Positions 53,036-62,868 of a stretch of 64,000 nucleotides of DNA are shown here, in pieces. This stretch comes from Pyxidicoccus sp. MSG2 (GTDB lineage: Bacteria; Myxococcota; Myxococcia; Myxococcales; Myxococcaceae), in NCBI RefSeq assembly GCF_026626705.1, contig NZ_JAPNKC010000001.1:10316001-10380000 (forward strand), read 5' to 3'. The notes under the pieces were generated by a model. It was not told the origin of the DNA. It saw only the letters and a program-made list of their open reading frames with translations, and ran no database searches. Each line of letters opens with the position of its first letter. The stretch's first letter is position 1. Position numbers and translations under genes: made by a program.

Positions 53036-54117
53036 GACGCCCTCCCCAGGCCCGCCCGCTCCGCGACGAACTCCGTGCGCAGGCCGCGCTCGGCGTCGAA
53101 CAGGTGCTTCACCTCGGCCAGGTGGTACTTGCCGCTGAACATCGGCCCCAGGCCGGTCAGCTCCACGCGGGCGCCCACGCGCAGCTTCGCGTCCGTCTGC
53201 GCCGTGCCCCGTCCCACCACGAAGCGCCGCGCCATCTGCCGGAACAGCCCTTCCGCCCGCGCCTGGGCCTCCTGGCTGCCCATTGGCACGGCGTGGACCA
53301 CGGCCTCCTTGCGCTCGGCCAGCTTGGAGGACAACAGGCTCGCGCCGCTCTCGTCGTTGCCCAGCTCGGCACCGAGCACGGACGGGCCCGCCTCGTGCGT
53401 CACCGCGTCCTTGTCCTGCACGCTCCAGCCGCTCACCGTCACGGCGGAGCGCTGGTTGGCCAGGTCCGCGAGCACGGTGAAGGCCAGCAACTCATTGCCG
53501 CGCCCCAGCTTCGGCGCCTCGCCGCTGGAGCGCGCGCCGCGCTTCTTCGCCTTCAGCGTCCGCCCCTCCACCCACAACTCCACGTCCACCGCGCGGCAGC
53601 GCTCGCGCAGGAAGGCCAGGTCGCTCTGGTTGAGCTGCGCCAGCACCTTGTGCTTCGGCCCCTGGACGTCCACCTCCGGCGTCAGCCCGTGCTTGCTGGC
53701 AATCTGCTTCAGCACGTCCGCGTCGGTGACGTCCGCGTACGTGGCCGTCCGCCGCGTCATGCGCAGGTCCTGGAGCCGGTCCTCCGCCAGCACCGTCAAC
53801 GTGGGCGGCGAGGCCTCCGGGAAGCCGGCCTCCAGCCCGGTGATGCGCCCCTCGAAGAGGATGTCCGAGGTGCCCAGCCGCACCTCGAAGGGCTTGCCGA
53901 AGTCCAGCTCCGTCCGGTCGAAGTAGAGGAAGCCGCTGTCCCCGTCCTTGGGGCCCCAGTTGCCGAAGGTGGCCTCGCACCGGTACAGCCCGTGGGCCGT
54001 CTCCGCGATGCACAGCTCCAGCAGGGCCAGTCCGAGCGAGGCCTTCTCCTCTCCGCCCACACGCAGGGTGGGGCGGGAGGACTTCAGCTTGCTGTCGGTG
54101 CTGTTTCCGTCGGCCAT
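53032..54117 (-). CDS. Baseplate hub protein, gpD/VgrG N-terminal-like (Afp8 N-terminal part)
   Basis: A 361-aa protein of the phage late-control gene D family. Supporting segments are ELDFGKPFEVRLGTSDILFE, FEGRITGLEAGFPEASPPTL and DADVLKQIASKHGLTPEVDV, then NQSDLAFLRERCRAVDVELW, the conserved hub motif, and a final GSGxY-like FSGKYHLAEVKHLFD. It makes the trimeric hub that links tube to spike. It starts 13 nt after the DUF5908-like gene and overlaps the spike gene by 4 nt. Confidence 0.88.
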   Translation of the reverse strand: MADGNSTDSKLKSSRPTLRVGGEEKASLGLALLELCIAETAHGLYRCEATFGNWGPKDGDSGFLYFDRTELDFGKPFEVRLGTSDILFEGRITGLEAGFPEASPPTLTVLAEDRLQDLRMTRRTATYADVTDADVLKQIASKHGLTPEVDVQGPKHKVLAQLNQSDLAFLRERCRAVDVELWVEGRTLKAKKRGARSSGEAPKLGRGNELLAFTVLADLANQRSAVTVSGWSVQDKDAVTHEAGPSVLGAELGNDESGASLLSSKLAERKEAVVHAVPMGSQEAQARAEGLFRQMARRFVVGRGTAQTDAKLRVGARVELTGLGPMFSGKYHLAEVKHLFDAERGLRTEFVAERAGLGRAS

Positions 54118-54130
54118 GGGAGGTTCCGGC

Positions 54131-54304
54131 TCAGTGCGCGCGCACGCGCTCCATCCGCTCGCGGTGACGCTTCAGGCTGCGCTCCAGGTCGTGGTTCTTC
54201 TGCACCTCGGAGCCGGTGGACGACTCGCCCCCCTTCGCGCCGCCCGACGACGCGGACGGTGGTGGCTCGCTGACGACTTCCATCTCGTTGATGACCACGG
54301 CCAT
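54131..54304 (-). CDS. Small eCIS protein, DUF5908-like (Afp6-position)
   Basis: A 57-aa protein starting MAVVINEMEVVSEPPPSASS and ending in a basic helix (HDLERSLKRHRERMERVRAH). The opening VVIxExxV, the length and the location between the LysM adaptor gene and the hub gene match the tiny DUF5908-type protein of eCIS operons. GCAGGCAC precedes ATG. The middle is Ser/Gly-rich and probably flexible. Function of the family is not known to me; a baseplate or chaperone role is presumed from synteny. Confidence 0.68.
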   Translation of the reverse strand: MAVVINEMEVVSEPPPSASSGGAKGGESSTGSEVQKNHDLERSLKRHRERMERVRAH

Positions 54305-54317
54305 GTGCCTGCCCCCG

Positions 54318-55070
54318 CTACCGCTTCACACCGATGTTGAGCCCCGCCTGCAGGTCCACGAGCTGGCCGGGCGCCAGCATTCGCGGGTTCTCGATTCCGT
54401 TCGCGGAGGCAATGGACTGCCAGCTGCCCCCCTTGCCCTGGCTCGCCGCCATGCCCTGCATCGTCGAGCCCGACGGCGCGGACGTCATCGGCGCGGTGCC
54501 CGCGGGCTTGCCGCTGGGCGTCGTCTTCGCGCCCGCGGGCTTCTTGTCCGGGTCCTCGAAGCGCAGCGTCCCAATCTTCTGCTGCGTCAGCGTGAAGGAG
54601 ACGCTGGCGCGCAGCGGCACGCCGTCCTCGGAGAACAGCTCCAAGGACTCCTCCATCCCCTCCATGATTCCGTCGAAGCGGAAGGTGCCCCACTGGAAGC
54701 GCACCGCGGGCGGGATGTACTGCGTCTCCGACTTCTTCTTCGGGGTGATGAAGAACGTCACCTTCTCGGTGAGCTTGCGGACGTCGTCCACGCCCGCGGG
54801 CTCGCCCGGGCCTTCCGGCTGGCCCGTCACGTCGAACCAGAGCTGCACGGCCAGCTTGGTGGAGCCGGTGCCGACGAATTGTTGCGCCGCCGTACCTCGC
54901 TGGTCGCCACCGCCCTGCGGCTGCTGCACCTGGTTGGCGTACGTGACTTTCAGCGTCTCCGGATTGAACTGCACCTCCACCGACGTCTCCTTCTCGTCGA
55001 TGGGGTCCTTGAACTTGTCATCGAGCTGGATGAGCTTCGCCTTCGCCAGCTTCGGAGCGTCGTCGGCCAT
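54318..55070 (-). CDS. LysM-containing tube-baseplate adaptor (Afp7-like)
   Basis: A 250-aa protein. The N-terminal domain has the CIS-tube/gp53-like pattern: VQFNPETLKVTYANQVQ, then TKLAVQLWFDVTGQ and FQWGTFRFDGIMEGMEESLE. After a Lys/Pro/Thr linker the C-terminus is a LysM-type module (WQSIASANGIENPRMLAPGQ). In eCIS this protein joins the inner tube to the baseplate. It lies 2 nt after the second tube gene and 13 nt before the DUF5908-like gene. Confidence 0.85.
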   Translation of the reverse strand: MADDAPKLAKAKLIQLDDKFKDPIDEKETSVEVQFNPETLKVTYANQVQQPQGGGDQRGTAAQQFVGTGSTKLAVQLWFDVTGQPEGPGEPAGVDDVRKLTEKVTFFITPKKKSETQYIPPAVRFQWGTFRFDGIMEGMEESLELFSEDGVPLRASVSFTLTQQKIGTLRFEDPDKKPAGAKTTPSGKPAGTAPMTSAPSGSTMQGMAASQGKGGSWQSIASANGIENPRMLAPGQLVDLQAGLNIGVKR

Positions 55071-55072
55071 GG

Positions 55073-55561
55073 CTAGGTGCCTCCCTCGGACACGGCCTTG
55101 CGGGTGAGCGACTCGTAGGCGATTTGAAGTTCTTCAATCGCGACCATGCCGTCCTTGGCGTTGAGCGGCGGGGCCTTGAGCTTCACGGGCAGGCAGCGCG
55201 TGAGGATGAAGCGCGCGCGCTCCTTCTGCGCGGGGCCGGGGGCGAACACCACCACCTCCGCGCTGGCGCGCAGCCGGGGGCGCGTGCGCATGGCCTCGAA
55301 CCACTTCCACAGCTCGTCATTGGCCGTCATGCCGCGCTTGAGCGTGAGCTGGCCGAAGCTGAACGCGCCCGTGAGGCGAATCTGCCGGCCGTTGTTGCCA
55401 CCCTCGCGGATGGTCTTCACGTCCATGGTCATCTCCAGGCCGTCGCACTCGGAGAAGGCCGCGCTGCACGCCTTGGGGCTGACGCCGGGGATGTCGATTT
55501 CCACCGCGAAGGCGAACGCGGTGAACGGGGCAATGACCGTCTCGTCTGTCGGGGTGGCCAT
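55073..55561 (-). CDS. Inner tube protein 2 (gp19-like, Afp5-like)
   Basis: A 162-aa protein of the T4 gp19/Hcp-related tube family. Supporting segments are FAFAVEIDIPGVSPKACSAA, FSECDGLEMTMDVKTIREGG, the tube core LTLKRGMTANDELWKWFEAM and ELQIAYESLT near the end, with KLKAPPLNAKDGMVAIEEL before it. It sits after the larger sheath gene and before the LysM adaptor, the position of Afp5, which forms the first tube ring at the baseplate. It is clearly diverged from the other tube protein at 58359. Confidence 0.88.
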   Translation of the reverse strand: MATPTDETVIAPFTAFAFAVEIDIPGVSPKACSAAFSECDGLEMTMDVKTIREGGNNGRQIRLTGAFSFGQLTLKRGMTANDELWKWFEAMRTRPRLRASAEVVVFAPGPAQKERARFILTRCLPVKLKAPPLNAKDGMVAIEELQIAYESLTRKAVSEGGT

Positions 55562-55564
55562 GCG

Positions 55565-58357
55565 CTAGCGCGCCTCCGTGACGGTGCCGCGCTCGCCGCT
55601 CTGCACGAGCCGCACGTTGAGGAAGGTGAGGGGCTGCGACGGCGCCACCTTCAGGTCCACGAAGAAGCGGCCCTGCTCCACCTGGGTGGGCGTATTCAGC
55701 GCGTCGCCTGTCACCACCTGGAAGGCGCTCTCGGGTGTCTTCCCCGCGAAGGCGCCTCGCGTGAAGAGGCTTCCCAGCAGCGCCTCGAAGCCGCGCTGCA
55801 CGCGGCGGCGGAAGCTGGCGTCGTTGGGCTCGAAGACATAGGTGGCGCCCAGCTGCAGCGCCGCCCGCCGCAGCAGCGACAAGAGCCGCCGTACGTGGAT
55901 GGGCCGCAGGTCGGGGTCCGTGGCCAGCGTGTCCGCGCACAGCGTGAGGAAGGCGCGAGGCTCCTGTCGCACCACGTTCACCTGCGCCTCCTGGAGGTCC
56001 AGCCACCGCTCGCGGCTCAGGGCCGGATCCAACGCCACCACGCCCTCCCACCGCTCGTTGGCCGGAGCCACCCACACTCCGCGCTCCACTGCTCGCCGCG
56101 CCAGCACGCCGCACGCGGTGCCGTCCGGAGGCATGCGCCGCGTCACCCCGGGACGGCCTTCCTCGGAGACGAAGGTCCACGGGTGGTAGAGCGCGCCGTA
56201 CGAGAGGGCGTTCTCCTCGGCGAAGCCGATGGGCGGCACGCCGTCCTCCTCCGCGCCCAGCGGGGACTGGAGGGTGGCCGCGTGCCCCATGGTCTCCTCT
56301 TCCCGGTAGTGCTCGGGCAGGGAGAGCACGGCCAGGAAGTCACCGCGGGCGCACGACATCCGCATCAGCGCGCGCTGCACGGCCAGCAGGGGTCCCACGT
56401 CGTACTGGGACACGGGCACCAGGTGCCACTTCGACTGGGGCGCCACGGTGACGGCCACGCCCGTCGCCCAGGGCCCGGTGATACCGCCACGCTCCGCGCG
56501 CACCCGGTAGTAGCGCGTGCCGGACGTGCGCCCGTACAGCGTGCGCGCGGACAGCGGCCCCCGGTACAGCTCCGCGGCGTCGCTGAAGTCGGGGAGGGTG
56601 GCCTCCACCAGCACGTAGACGACGTCCGCACCGGGCACCTCTGCCCAGTCCAGGGTGAAGGACTGCCCGGAGTCCGGCTCGTCTGGCTGCGCCACCAGCG
56701 GCTCGGGCGCGGGAGGGGGCTGGAAGGCGCAGTCCAGGAACGAGCCCCACGCCGGCTCCGGCAGCGGCTCGCCCGGCTCGGGCGGGGGCGCGTCAGGGCG
56801 GCCCGCGAGCACCCACGGCCGGTGCCCCGCGTCCGGTACGGAGATCAGCGAGGCATCCAGCCGGTCCAGCACCGCGTGGATGCCCTTGAGCGTCCGGGGC
56901 TGGCTGCTCTGGTAGCGGAGGAAGTCCGCCTGTGCGAGCAGCGCCTCCGTGCCCAGCGTCTTCACGTCCGCGTCCAGGAAGAGGTCCGCGCCGAACGTCG
57001 CCAGCCCGTCGCGCTCCAGCGAGTCCACGGCTGGGGGCGTGCACCCCACGTAGGCGGTGGGCTGGTCCGTCAGGCCCAGGGGAAGGGAGAAGGCCTCGCC
57101 CGTGGGGCCGGGGCCCGCCAGCGGGAAGCGCTCGGTGGGCACGCCCTGGCGCCAGTCCTGCGGCAGCCGCTCCTCGGGGAGGCGCGAGGGCAGCGTGTCG
57201 GCGTCCGCGTTCCGGGCCCGCTCCACGTCGGTGGGCAGCGCGGCCCAGTGGCGCGGGTGCGCGGGGCAGAAGCCGAGCCGCTCCAGTTGCGCGGGCTGCT
57301 CCTCGCCCCGTCGCGTCCACAGGCTCAGCGTCAGCCGCTCGCACCAGGCGGGCGCGGACGTCACATCCACCGGCACGGACGTCACCACCCGCGTCGCCAC
57401 GCCGGACACCTGCACCCCGCCGCCCGCCACCTGTCCCAACTGCACGGAGTCCACCGGCAGCCAGTGCTCGCCGGTGGCGGCATCGACGATGCGCAGCACC
57501 GTGCCCGGAGGCGGCGCCTGCGCCGGGTCCAGGTCCAACGTCAGCGTGAGCACGCGCGGCGACACCGTGGGCCCCGGGTCCTCCATGGCGGTGACGTCCA
57601 GCGAGACCTCGTCGCCCTCGCCGCGCATCCACGACACGAAGGGCGTGGTGTCCACGGGGGCCACGTCCGTCTGCTGCCACACCGCGCGAGGCGCGCGCAC
57701 CCGTGCCGTCACGCGCCGGGACACCGGCCCGGACCACGTCAGCGCCGTCTCCTGTGCCACGGGCTCCACCGACTCCACCGGCACCATCAGCGTGCAGCCG
57801 GTACCGTCGAAGCTCACCCGCAGCAAATCGCCCACGGCCACGCCGCCGGGCGCCGTCACCGTCAGCTCGGCGCCCGCGCCGGCCACGCTGTCCCAGTCCA
57901 GCAATTCCACCGGCTCGCGGTGGAGGGACGTCGCCACCGTCGCCGCGTCGGACCAGCTCCCCTCGGAGCGGGCGCGCGCGAGCGCCGGTGTTGCCGCGCC
58001 GCCTTCCGTGCACCGCAAGAGGCCCGGCACGGGGAAGGTGTTGGCGCGCGCCTGCGGTCCCGCCACGCGCACCACCCAGCAGCGCTGGCCGCCGTTGCGG
58101 AAGAAGGCCCGCACCGCGGACTCGAGCTGCGCGTACACGGGCTCGCCCCGCTCGGTGTCCCAGGCCAGCAGGGGCGCCGCGCCAAACACCGCCGCGAAGT
58201 CCGCCACGTCCTCCACCGCCACCGGCGCATGCAGCGGGCCGGAGGCCGCGAAGCCGACGAAGGCGGCCACGTCCATCCGAGGCAGCGCGTCCGCCACGGG
58301 CGGAGCCTGTATCTCGAAGCGGAGCCCGGGAAGGCGTCTGGCGGCGGGGCGGCTCAC
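55565..58357 (-). CDS. Large second tail sheath protein with fibronectin-III insertion
   Basis: About 930 aa. The C-terminus is a phage sheath core: VNVVRQEPRAFLTLCADTLA, HVRRLLSLLRRAALQLGATY, FEPNDASFRRRVQRGFEALL, then QGRFFVDLKVAPSQPLTFLN. The N-terminal part (MDVAAFVGFAASGPLHAPV, AVRAFFRNGGQRCWVVRV) also fits sheath folds. Roughly residues 550-640 form a fibronectin type III-like insert (SFTLDWAEVPGADVVYVLVE, then GTRYYRVRAERGG). GTG 58357 is chosen with GGAG upstream; the frame extends to 58591 but overlaps tube 1. It is much longer than sheath 1 (656 aa), so it probably forms a specialised ring near the baseplate or cap, displaying the insert outward. Confidence 0.82.
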   Translation of the reverse strand: MSRPAARRLPGLRFEIQAPPVADALPRMDVAAFVGFAASGPLHAPVAVEDVADFAAVFGAAPLLAWDTERGEPVYAQLESAVRAFFRNGGQRCWVVRVAGPQARANTFPVPGLLRCTEGGAATPALARARSEGSWSDAATVATSLHREPVELLDWDSVAGAGAELTVTAPGGVAVGDLLRVSFDGTGCTLMVPVESVEPVAQETALTWSGPVSRRVTARVRAPRAVWQQTDVAPVDTTPFVSWMRGEGDEVSLDVTAMEDPGPTVSPRVLTLTLDLDPAQAPPPGTVLRIVDAATGEHWLPVDSVQLGQVAGGGVQVSGVATRVVTSVPVDVTSAPAWCERLTLSLWTRRGEEQPAQLERLGFCPAHPRHWAALPTDVERARNADADTLPSRLPEERLPQDWRQGVPTERFPLAGPGPTGEAFSLPLGLTDQPTAYVGCTPPAVDSLERDGLATFGADLFLDADVKTLGTEALLAQADFLRYQSSQPRTLKGIHAVLDRLDASLISVPDAGHRPWVLAGRPDAPPPEPGEPLPEPAWGSFLDCAFQPPPAPEPLVAQPDEPDSGQSFTLDWAEVPGADVVYVLVEATLPDFSDAAELYRGPLSARTLYGRTSGTRYYRVRAERGGITGPWATGVAVTVAPQSKWHLVPVSQYDVGPLLAVQRALMRMSCARGDFLAVLSLPEHYREEETMGHAATLQSPLGAEEDGVPPIGFAEENALSYGALYHPWTFVSEEGRPGVTRRMPPDGTACGVLARRAVERGVWVAPANERWEGVVALDPALSRERWLDLQEAQVNVVRQEPRAFLTLCADTLATDPDLRPIHVRRLLSLLRRAALQLGATYVFEPNDASFRRRVQRGFEALLGSLFTRGAFAGKTPESAFQVVTGDALNTPTQVEQGRFFVDLKVAPSQPLTFLNVRLVQSGERGTVTEAR

Positions 58358-58358
58358 G

Positions 58359-58811
58359 TCACTCCATCTCCAGCCGCTCGTAGGCGATGGTGAGCTCTTC
58401 AATCGCCACGTCCGTGCCCTTCGCGTTGAAGGGGCCGGACACGTGCTTGATGATGCGGGCGCGGAGCAGCTTCCACGTCTGCACCACCGCGGTGTGGTCC
58501 TCGTTCTGGAGCTGGATGGTGACGGTGCGCAGCGCGCTGGCGTCGCCGTTGCGCAGCTGGTCCAGCCACTTGTAGAGGCTGAGCGAGCCAATCACCCCGC
58601 GCTTCATGGTGACGTCCGTCGCCTTGTTCAGGCCCGTAATCTTGCGGACGCTGTTCTCCTTCTCGTTGCCGTTGCGGTACTCCGCGACGGTGACCTCCAT
58701 GCCCACGTTGGAGATTTCCTGGAAGCCCGCGTCCGGCCCATCGGTGGTGCCGGTGCCCAGGTCGACCAGGAAGTTGAACTGCACATAGGGGCGATCACGA
58801 AAGACGGCCAT
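58359..58811 (-). CDS. Inner tube protein 1 (gp19-like, Afp1-like)
   Basis: A 150-aa protein of the phage tube family: YVQFNFLVDLGTGTTDGPDA, GFQEISNVGMEVTVAEYRNG, then TDVTMKRGVIGSLSLYKWLD and IEELTIAYERLEME at the end. It is the probable main tube subunit, since it sits directly after the regular-length sheath. A good RBS (CTGGAGAC) lies upstream of ATG. It ends 1 nt before the GTG of the second sheath gene. Confidence 0.9.
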   Translation of the reverse strand: MAVFRDRPYVQFNFLVDLGTGTTDGPDAGFQEISNVGMEVTVAEYRNGNEKENSVRKITGLNKATDVTMKRGVIGSLSLYKWLDQLRNGDASALRTVTIQLQNEDHTAVVQTWKLLRARIIKHVSGPFNAKGTDVAIEELTIAYERLEME

Positions 58812-58829
58812 GGTTGGTCTCCAGGAGGG

Positions 58830-60800
<1,971 letters not shown>

Positions 60801-60809
60801 CGGTCTTTC

Positions 60810-61718
60810 CTAGGGAGTTGGACCCGTGGGGGTGATCCACAGTCGAGAGCCCGGTGCGTCCTGGGTCCGCAGGACGAGCTCCTGGCCGTAGCGCAGCGTT
60901 GACTCGAGCAGCTCCAGCGGGCTGCCCGTGTCGGCCCACACCCCCACCGGGGGCTGGGACAGCGTGAGGCACACGTCCGGCAGCTCGGGCACGGGCGTGT
61001 GGCGGGCGTAGTGGACGCGCACCTGCAGCGCCCACTCCTGCTCCAGCAGTGGCGGGCCCGCGGGGAGGCTGGACGCGTCCATCGCCGAGCCCGGCGCGAA
61101 GTCCACGGGCTCCGGGTACTGGAAGAAGAGGGCGAGCCGGCCGCCTTCGTCCGCGATGCCGCGCACGGTGGCGCCCCCGGTGACGGTGGCCTCCACGTAC
61201 GCCCACGCCGCGGGGATGCGCGCCTGGATGTCCCACAGCTCGGCGCGCAGCACGGCCAGCGGCACGGCGGCCTGGCGCGCGGGCGCGGAGAACAGCGGCA
61301 CGGAGGGTCCGTCCCCCGGGGACAGCGGCGACAGCGGCGACAGGGGCGAGGTGATGCAGTCCGGCGCGAAGAGGCCGCGGTGGGGCAATTGCGCGCGGAA
61401 GGCGCAGGGCAGGAAGCGCCCCAGCGTGTCCACGACTTCGACGATGTAGGGCCTGCGGGCGGGGAGGGCGGCCCACCAGGCGTCGGTGCCCGCGTCGCCG
61501 TCGCCGTACTCCAGGTGCCTCAGACCGGGCAGGTCCATGAGGACGTGGACGCCGGAGCGGTTGACGACGGAGGCCTTGCGCGCGGCGGGCAGCGTCTCCG
61601 GGTAGGCGGAGACTTGCAGGCCATCACCGACGAGGGCGCCGGTGGCCTCGTCGTGGAAGCGCACGCCCAGCGGGGTGATGCGCGACAGCCGCTCCATGAC
61701 GTGGATGGGCGGCCTCAT
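60810..61718 (-). CDS. eCIS operon protein between cap and sheath genes, unknown function
   Basis: A 302-aa protein, mostly beta-strands, with a short Ser-Pro-Leu repeat (SPLSPLSPLSPGD, about residues 128-140) coded by a 9-bp tandem DNA repeat. Segments such as LGVRFHDEATGALVGDGLQV suggest a small beta-sandwich at the N-terminus. There is no enzyme motif and no signal peptide. ATG 61718 overlaps the DUF4255 stop (ATGA); the open frame continues to 62042 but would overlap that gene. It is probably a structural accessory of the particle end. Confidence 0.6.
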   Translation of the reverse strand: MRPPIHVMERLSRITPLGVRFHDEATGALVGDGLQVSAYPETLPAARKASVVNRSGVHVLMDLPGLRHLEYGDGDAGTDAWWAALPARRPYIVEVVDTLGRFLPCAFRAQLPHRGLFAPDCITSPLSPLSPLSPGDGPSVPLFSAPARQAAVPLAVLRAELWDIQARIPAAWAYVEATVTGGATVRGIADEGGRLALFFQYPEPVDFAPGSAMDASSLPAGPPLLEQEWALQVRVHYARHTPVPELPDVCLTLSQPPVGVWADTGSPLELLESTLRYGQELVLRTQDAPGSRLWITPTGPTP

Positions 61719-62308
61719 CGCTCGGTCAACCTCCCCGGCGCGAGGACGCGCGTCTGCACGGGGCCGGCCTCTTCGTCGGCGATGGCGGATTCGATTCCCA
61801 CCATGCGTGCGATGTACGTGGCGGAGACCTGGATGTTGGGCTCGCCCGGCTTCCAGATGTTGAGCATGTCCTGGATGGATAGCGGGTCGTAGACGAGCGT
61901 CACCGTCTCCTCGGGGAGGAAGGTGTCCGTCTCGGGCGTGCCGTAGTGGTTGAGGAAGCTGGCGGTGAGGGTGGGCGTGTCCTCGAGCTGGCGCATGGCC
62001 CAGCCGAGGAGCCGGTGCTGCTTCACGGCCGTCTTCGCCCACGGCGTGAGGAGGTAATAGAGGTCCAGCGGCAGGGGCCTGCGGGTGCGGCGGCCCTGCG
62101 AGTCCACGCGGCCGGGGAGGTTGCGGCGCACGGTGCTGGGCATGACGCGGTAGAGGAAGAGGGAGACGCCCTCGTCCATGGGGGCCTTGAAGTCAGACGC
62201 CTGGTAGAGGCGGAACTTGGCGCCCTCGAACTCCGGCTTGGGGCAGGACTGCTCCAGCAGGGCAAGCACCCCCTGTCCCACCGCCGAAATCGCCGCGTAC
62301 GTCGCCAA
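61715..62308 (-). CDS. DUF4255 / Pvc16-like tail-terminator (cap) protein
   Basis: A 197-aa protein. It matches the Pvc16 N-terminal domain pattern: AAISAVGQGVLALLEQS, EGVSLFLYRVMPSTVRRN, LPLDLYYLLTPWAKTAVKQH and LGWAMRQLEDTPTLTASFLN. Such proteins cap the tube and sheath and fix particle length. TTG 62308 is chosen because GGGGGAG lies 6 nt upstream and homology begins just after; the longer frame to 62506 runs through the likely promoter. It is the first gene of the operon. Confidence 0.85.
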   Translation of the reverse strand: MATYAAISAVGQGVLALLEQSCPKPEFEGAKFRLYQASDFKAPMDEGVSLFLYRVMPSTVRRNLPGRVDSQGRRTRRPLPLDLYYLLTPWAKTAVKQHRLLGWAMRQLEDTPTLTASFLNHYGTPETDTFLPEETVTLVYDPLSIQDMLNIWKPGEPNIQVSATYIARMVGIESAIADEEAGPVQTRVLAPGRLTER

Positions 62309-62386
62309 CAGCCGCTCCCCCGGGCCAGGCCGAGCCCCCTGTCCGCCCACACCCCCGTGGTGCGGCGAAATCGTCGGAGGGCGGAC

Positions 62387-62402
62387 AGCAACGCGCGTGC
62401 CC
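62387..62402 (-). promoter_or_regulatory. Sigma-54-type promoter candidate for the eCIS operon
   Basis: Read on the minus strand this is GGGCACGCGCGTTGCT. Against TGGCAC-N5-TTGC it differs only at the first base and keeps the essential GG and GC dinucleotides 10 nt apart. Transcription would begin near 62376, leaving a leader of about 68 nt before the TTG start at 62308. Chance matches occur in GC-rich DNA, but placement and fit are good. Confidence 0.45.
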
Positions 62403-62487
62403 GCGCGCTTGGGCGTGCGGATCGGAGTGATCCCGCACACTTGAAGAGAGCGGCCGGGAGCGCGCGGCGGGGGGAGTGGGAGGGAAA

Positions 62488-62539
62488 CGTCCACCCTCGC
62501 GAGCAACCCCAGGAGATCACAGCGGAAGAAGGGTGGACG
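62488..62539. promoter_or_regulatory. 10-bp inverted repeat, possible activator site
   Basis: CGTCCACCCT (62488-62497) and AGGGTGGACG (62530-62539) are perfect inverted copies separated by 32 nt. They lie about 90-150 bp upstream of the sigma-54-like promoter, where enhancer-binding proteins usually bind. A related CTCCACCCC follows at about 62545. Confidence 0.4.
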
Positions 62540-62580
62540 AAAACCTCCACCCCATCGAGAGAACAGCCGAGGGGCAGGAA

Positions 62581-62598
62581 CGCTGGAAACTTCCAGCG
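62581..62598. promoter_or_regulatory. 8-bp palindromic operator-like site
   Basis: CGCTGGAA-AC-TTCCAGCG is a perfect palindrome of two 8-bp arms around 2 nt. A helix-turn-helix dimer site is the simplest reading; a very tight hairpin is unlikely with a 2-nt loop. Confidence 0.4.
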
Positions 62599-62649
62599 AA
62601 CAAGCCTTGCTGGCTGGGGTGAATCCCGTTCTGGTAGTGACGGCGCTGC

Positions 62650-62677
62650 AAAGACAGACAGCGGCGCGTCTGTCTTT
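62650..62677. promoter_or_regulatory. 9-bp inverted repeat hairpin in the kinase upstream region
   Basis: AAAGACAGA (62650-62658) and TCTGTCTTT (62669-62677) form a perfect 9-bp stem around a 10-nt GC-rich loop. It could be a protein-binding site or an RNA hairpin in the leader of the kinase gene. It is A/T-richer than its surroundings. Confidence 0.4.
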
Positions 62678-62868
62678 GGATTCGGGTCCGCGCTACGGGC
62701 GCCTGAGCAGGCGTTCTCTCCATCCCGCCGTCCCGCCCAGGCCACCCACCGAGCGCCCGCTCCCGCCTCCGTTGAACCCCTGCGCCACGAGCGCCCGCCA
62801 AGCCTCCTCGGGTCCCCGAGCGCGCGCCCGGTGCCCAGATTCCCAGGGGGTCCGCCCTCGGGGGAGAG

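Larger units (their letters stand above)
62309..62868. other. Divergent intergenic region (560 bp) with promoter-like and palindromic sequences
   Basis: No convincing gene is seen here. It separates the minus-strand eCIS operon from the plus-strand kinase gene. It contains a sigma-54-like site for the eCIS operon (62387-62402) and three perfect inverted repeats (62488-62539, 62581-62598, 62650-62677). It is the main candidate control region of the window. Confidence 0.7.
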
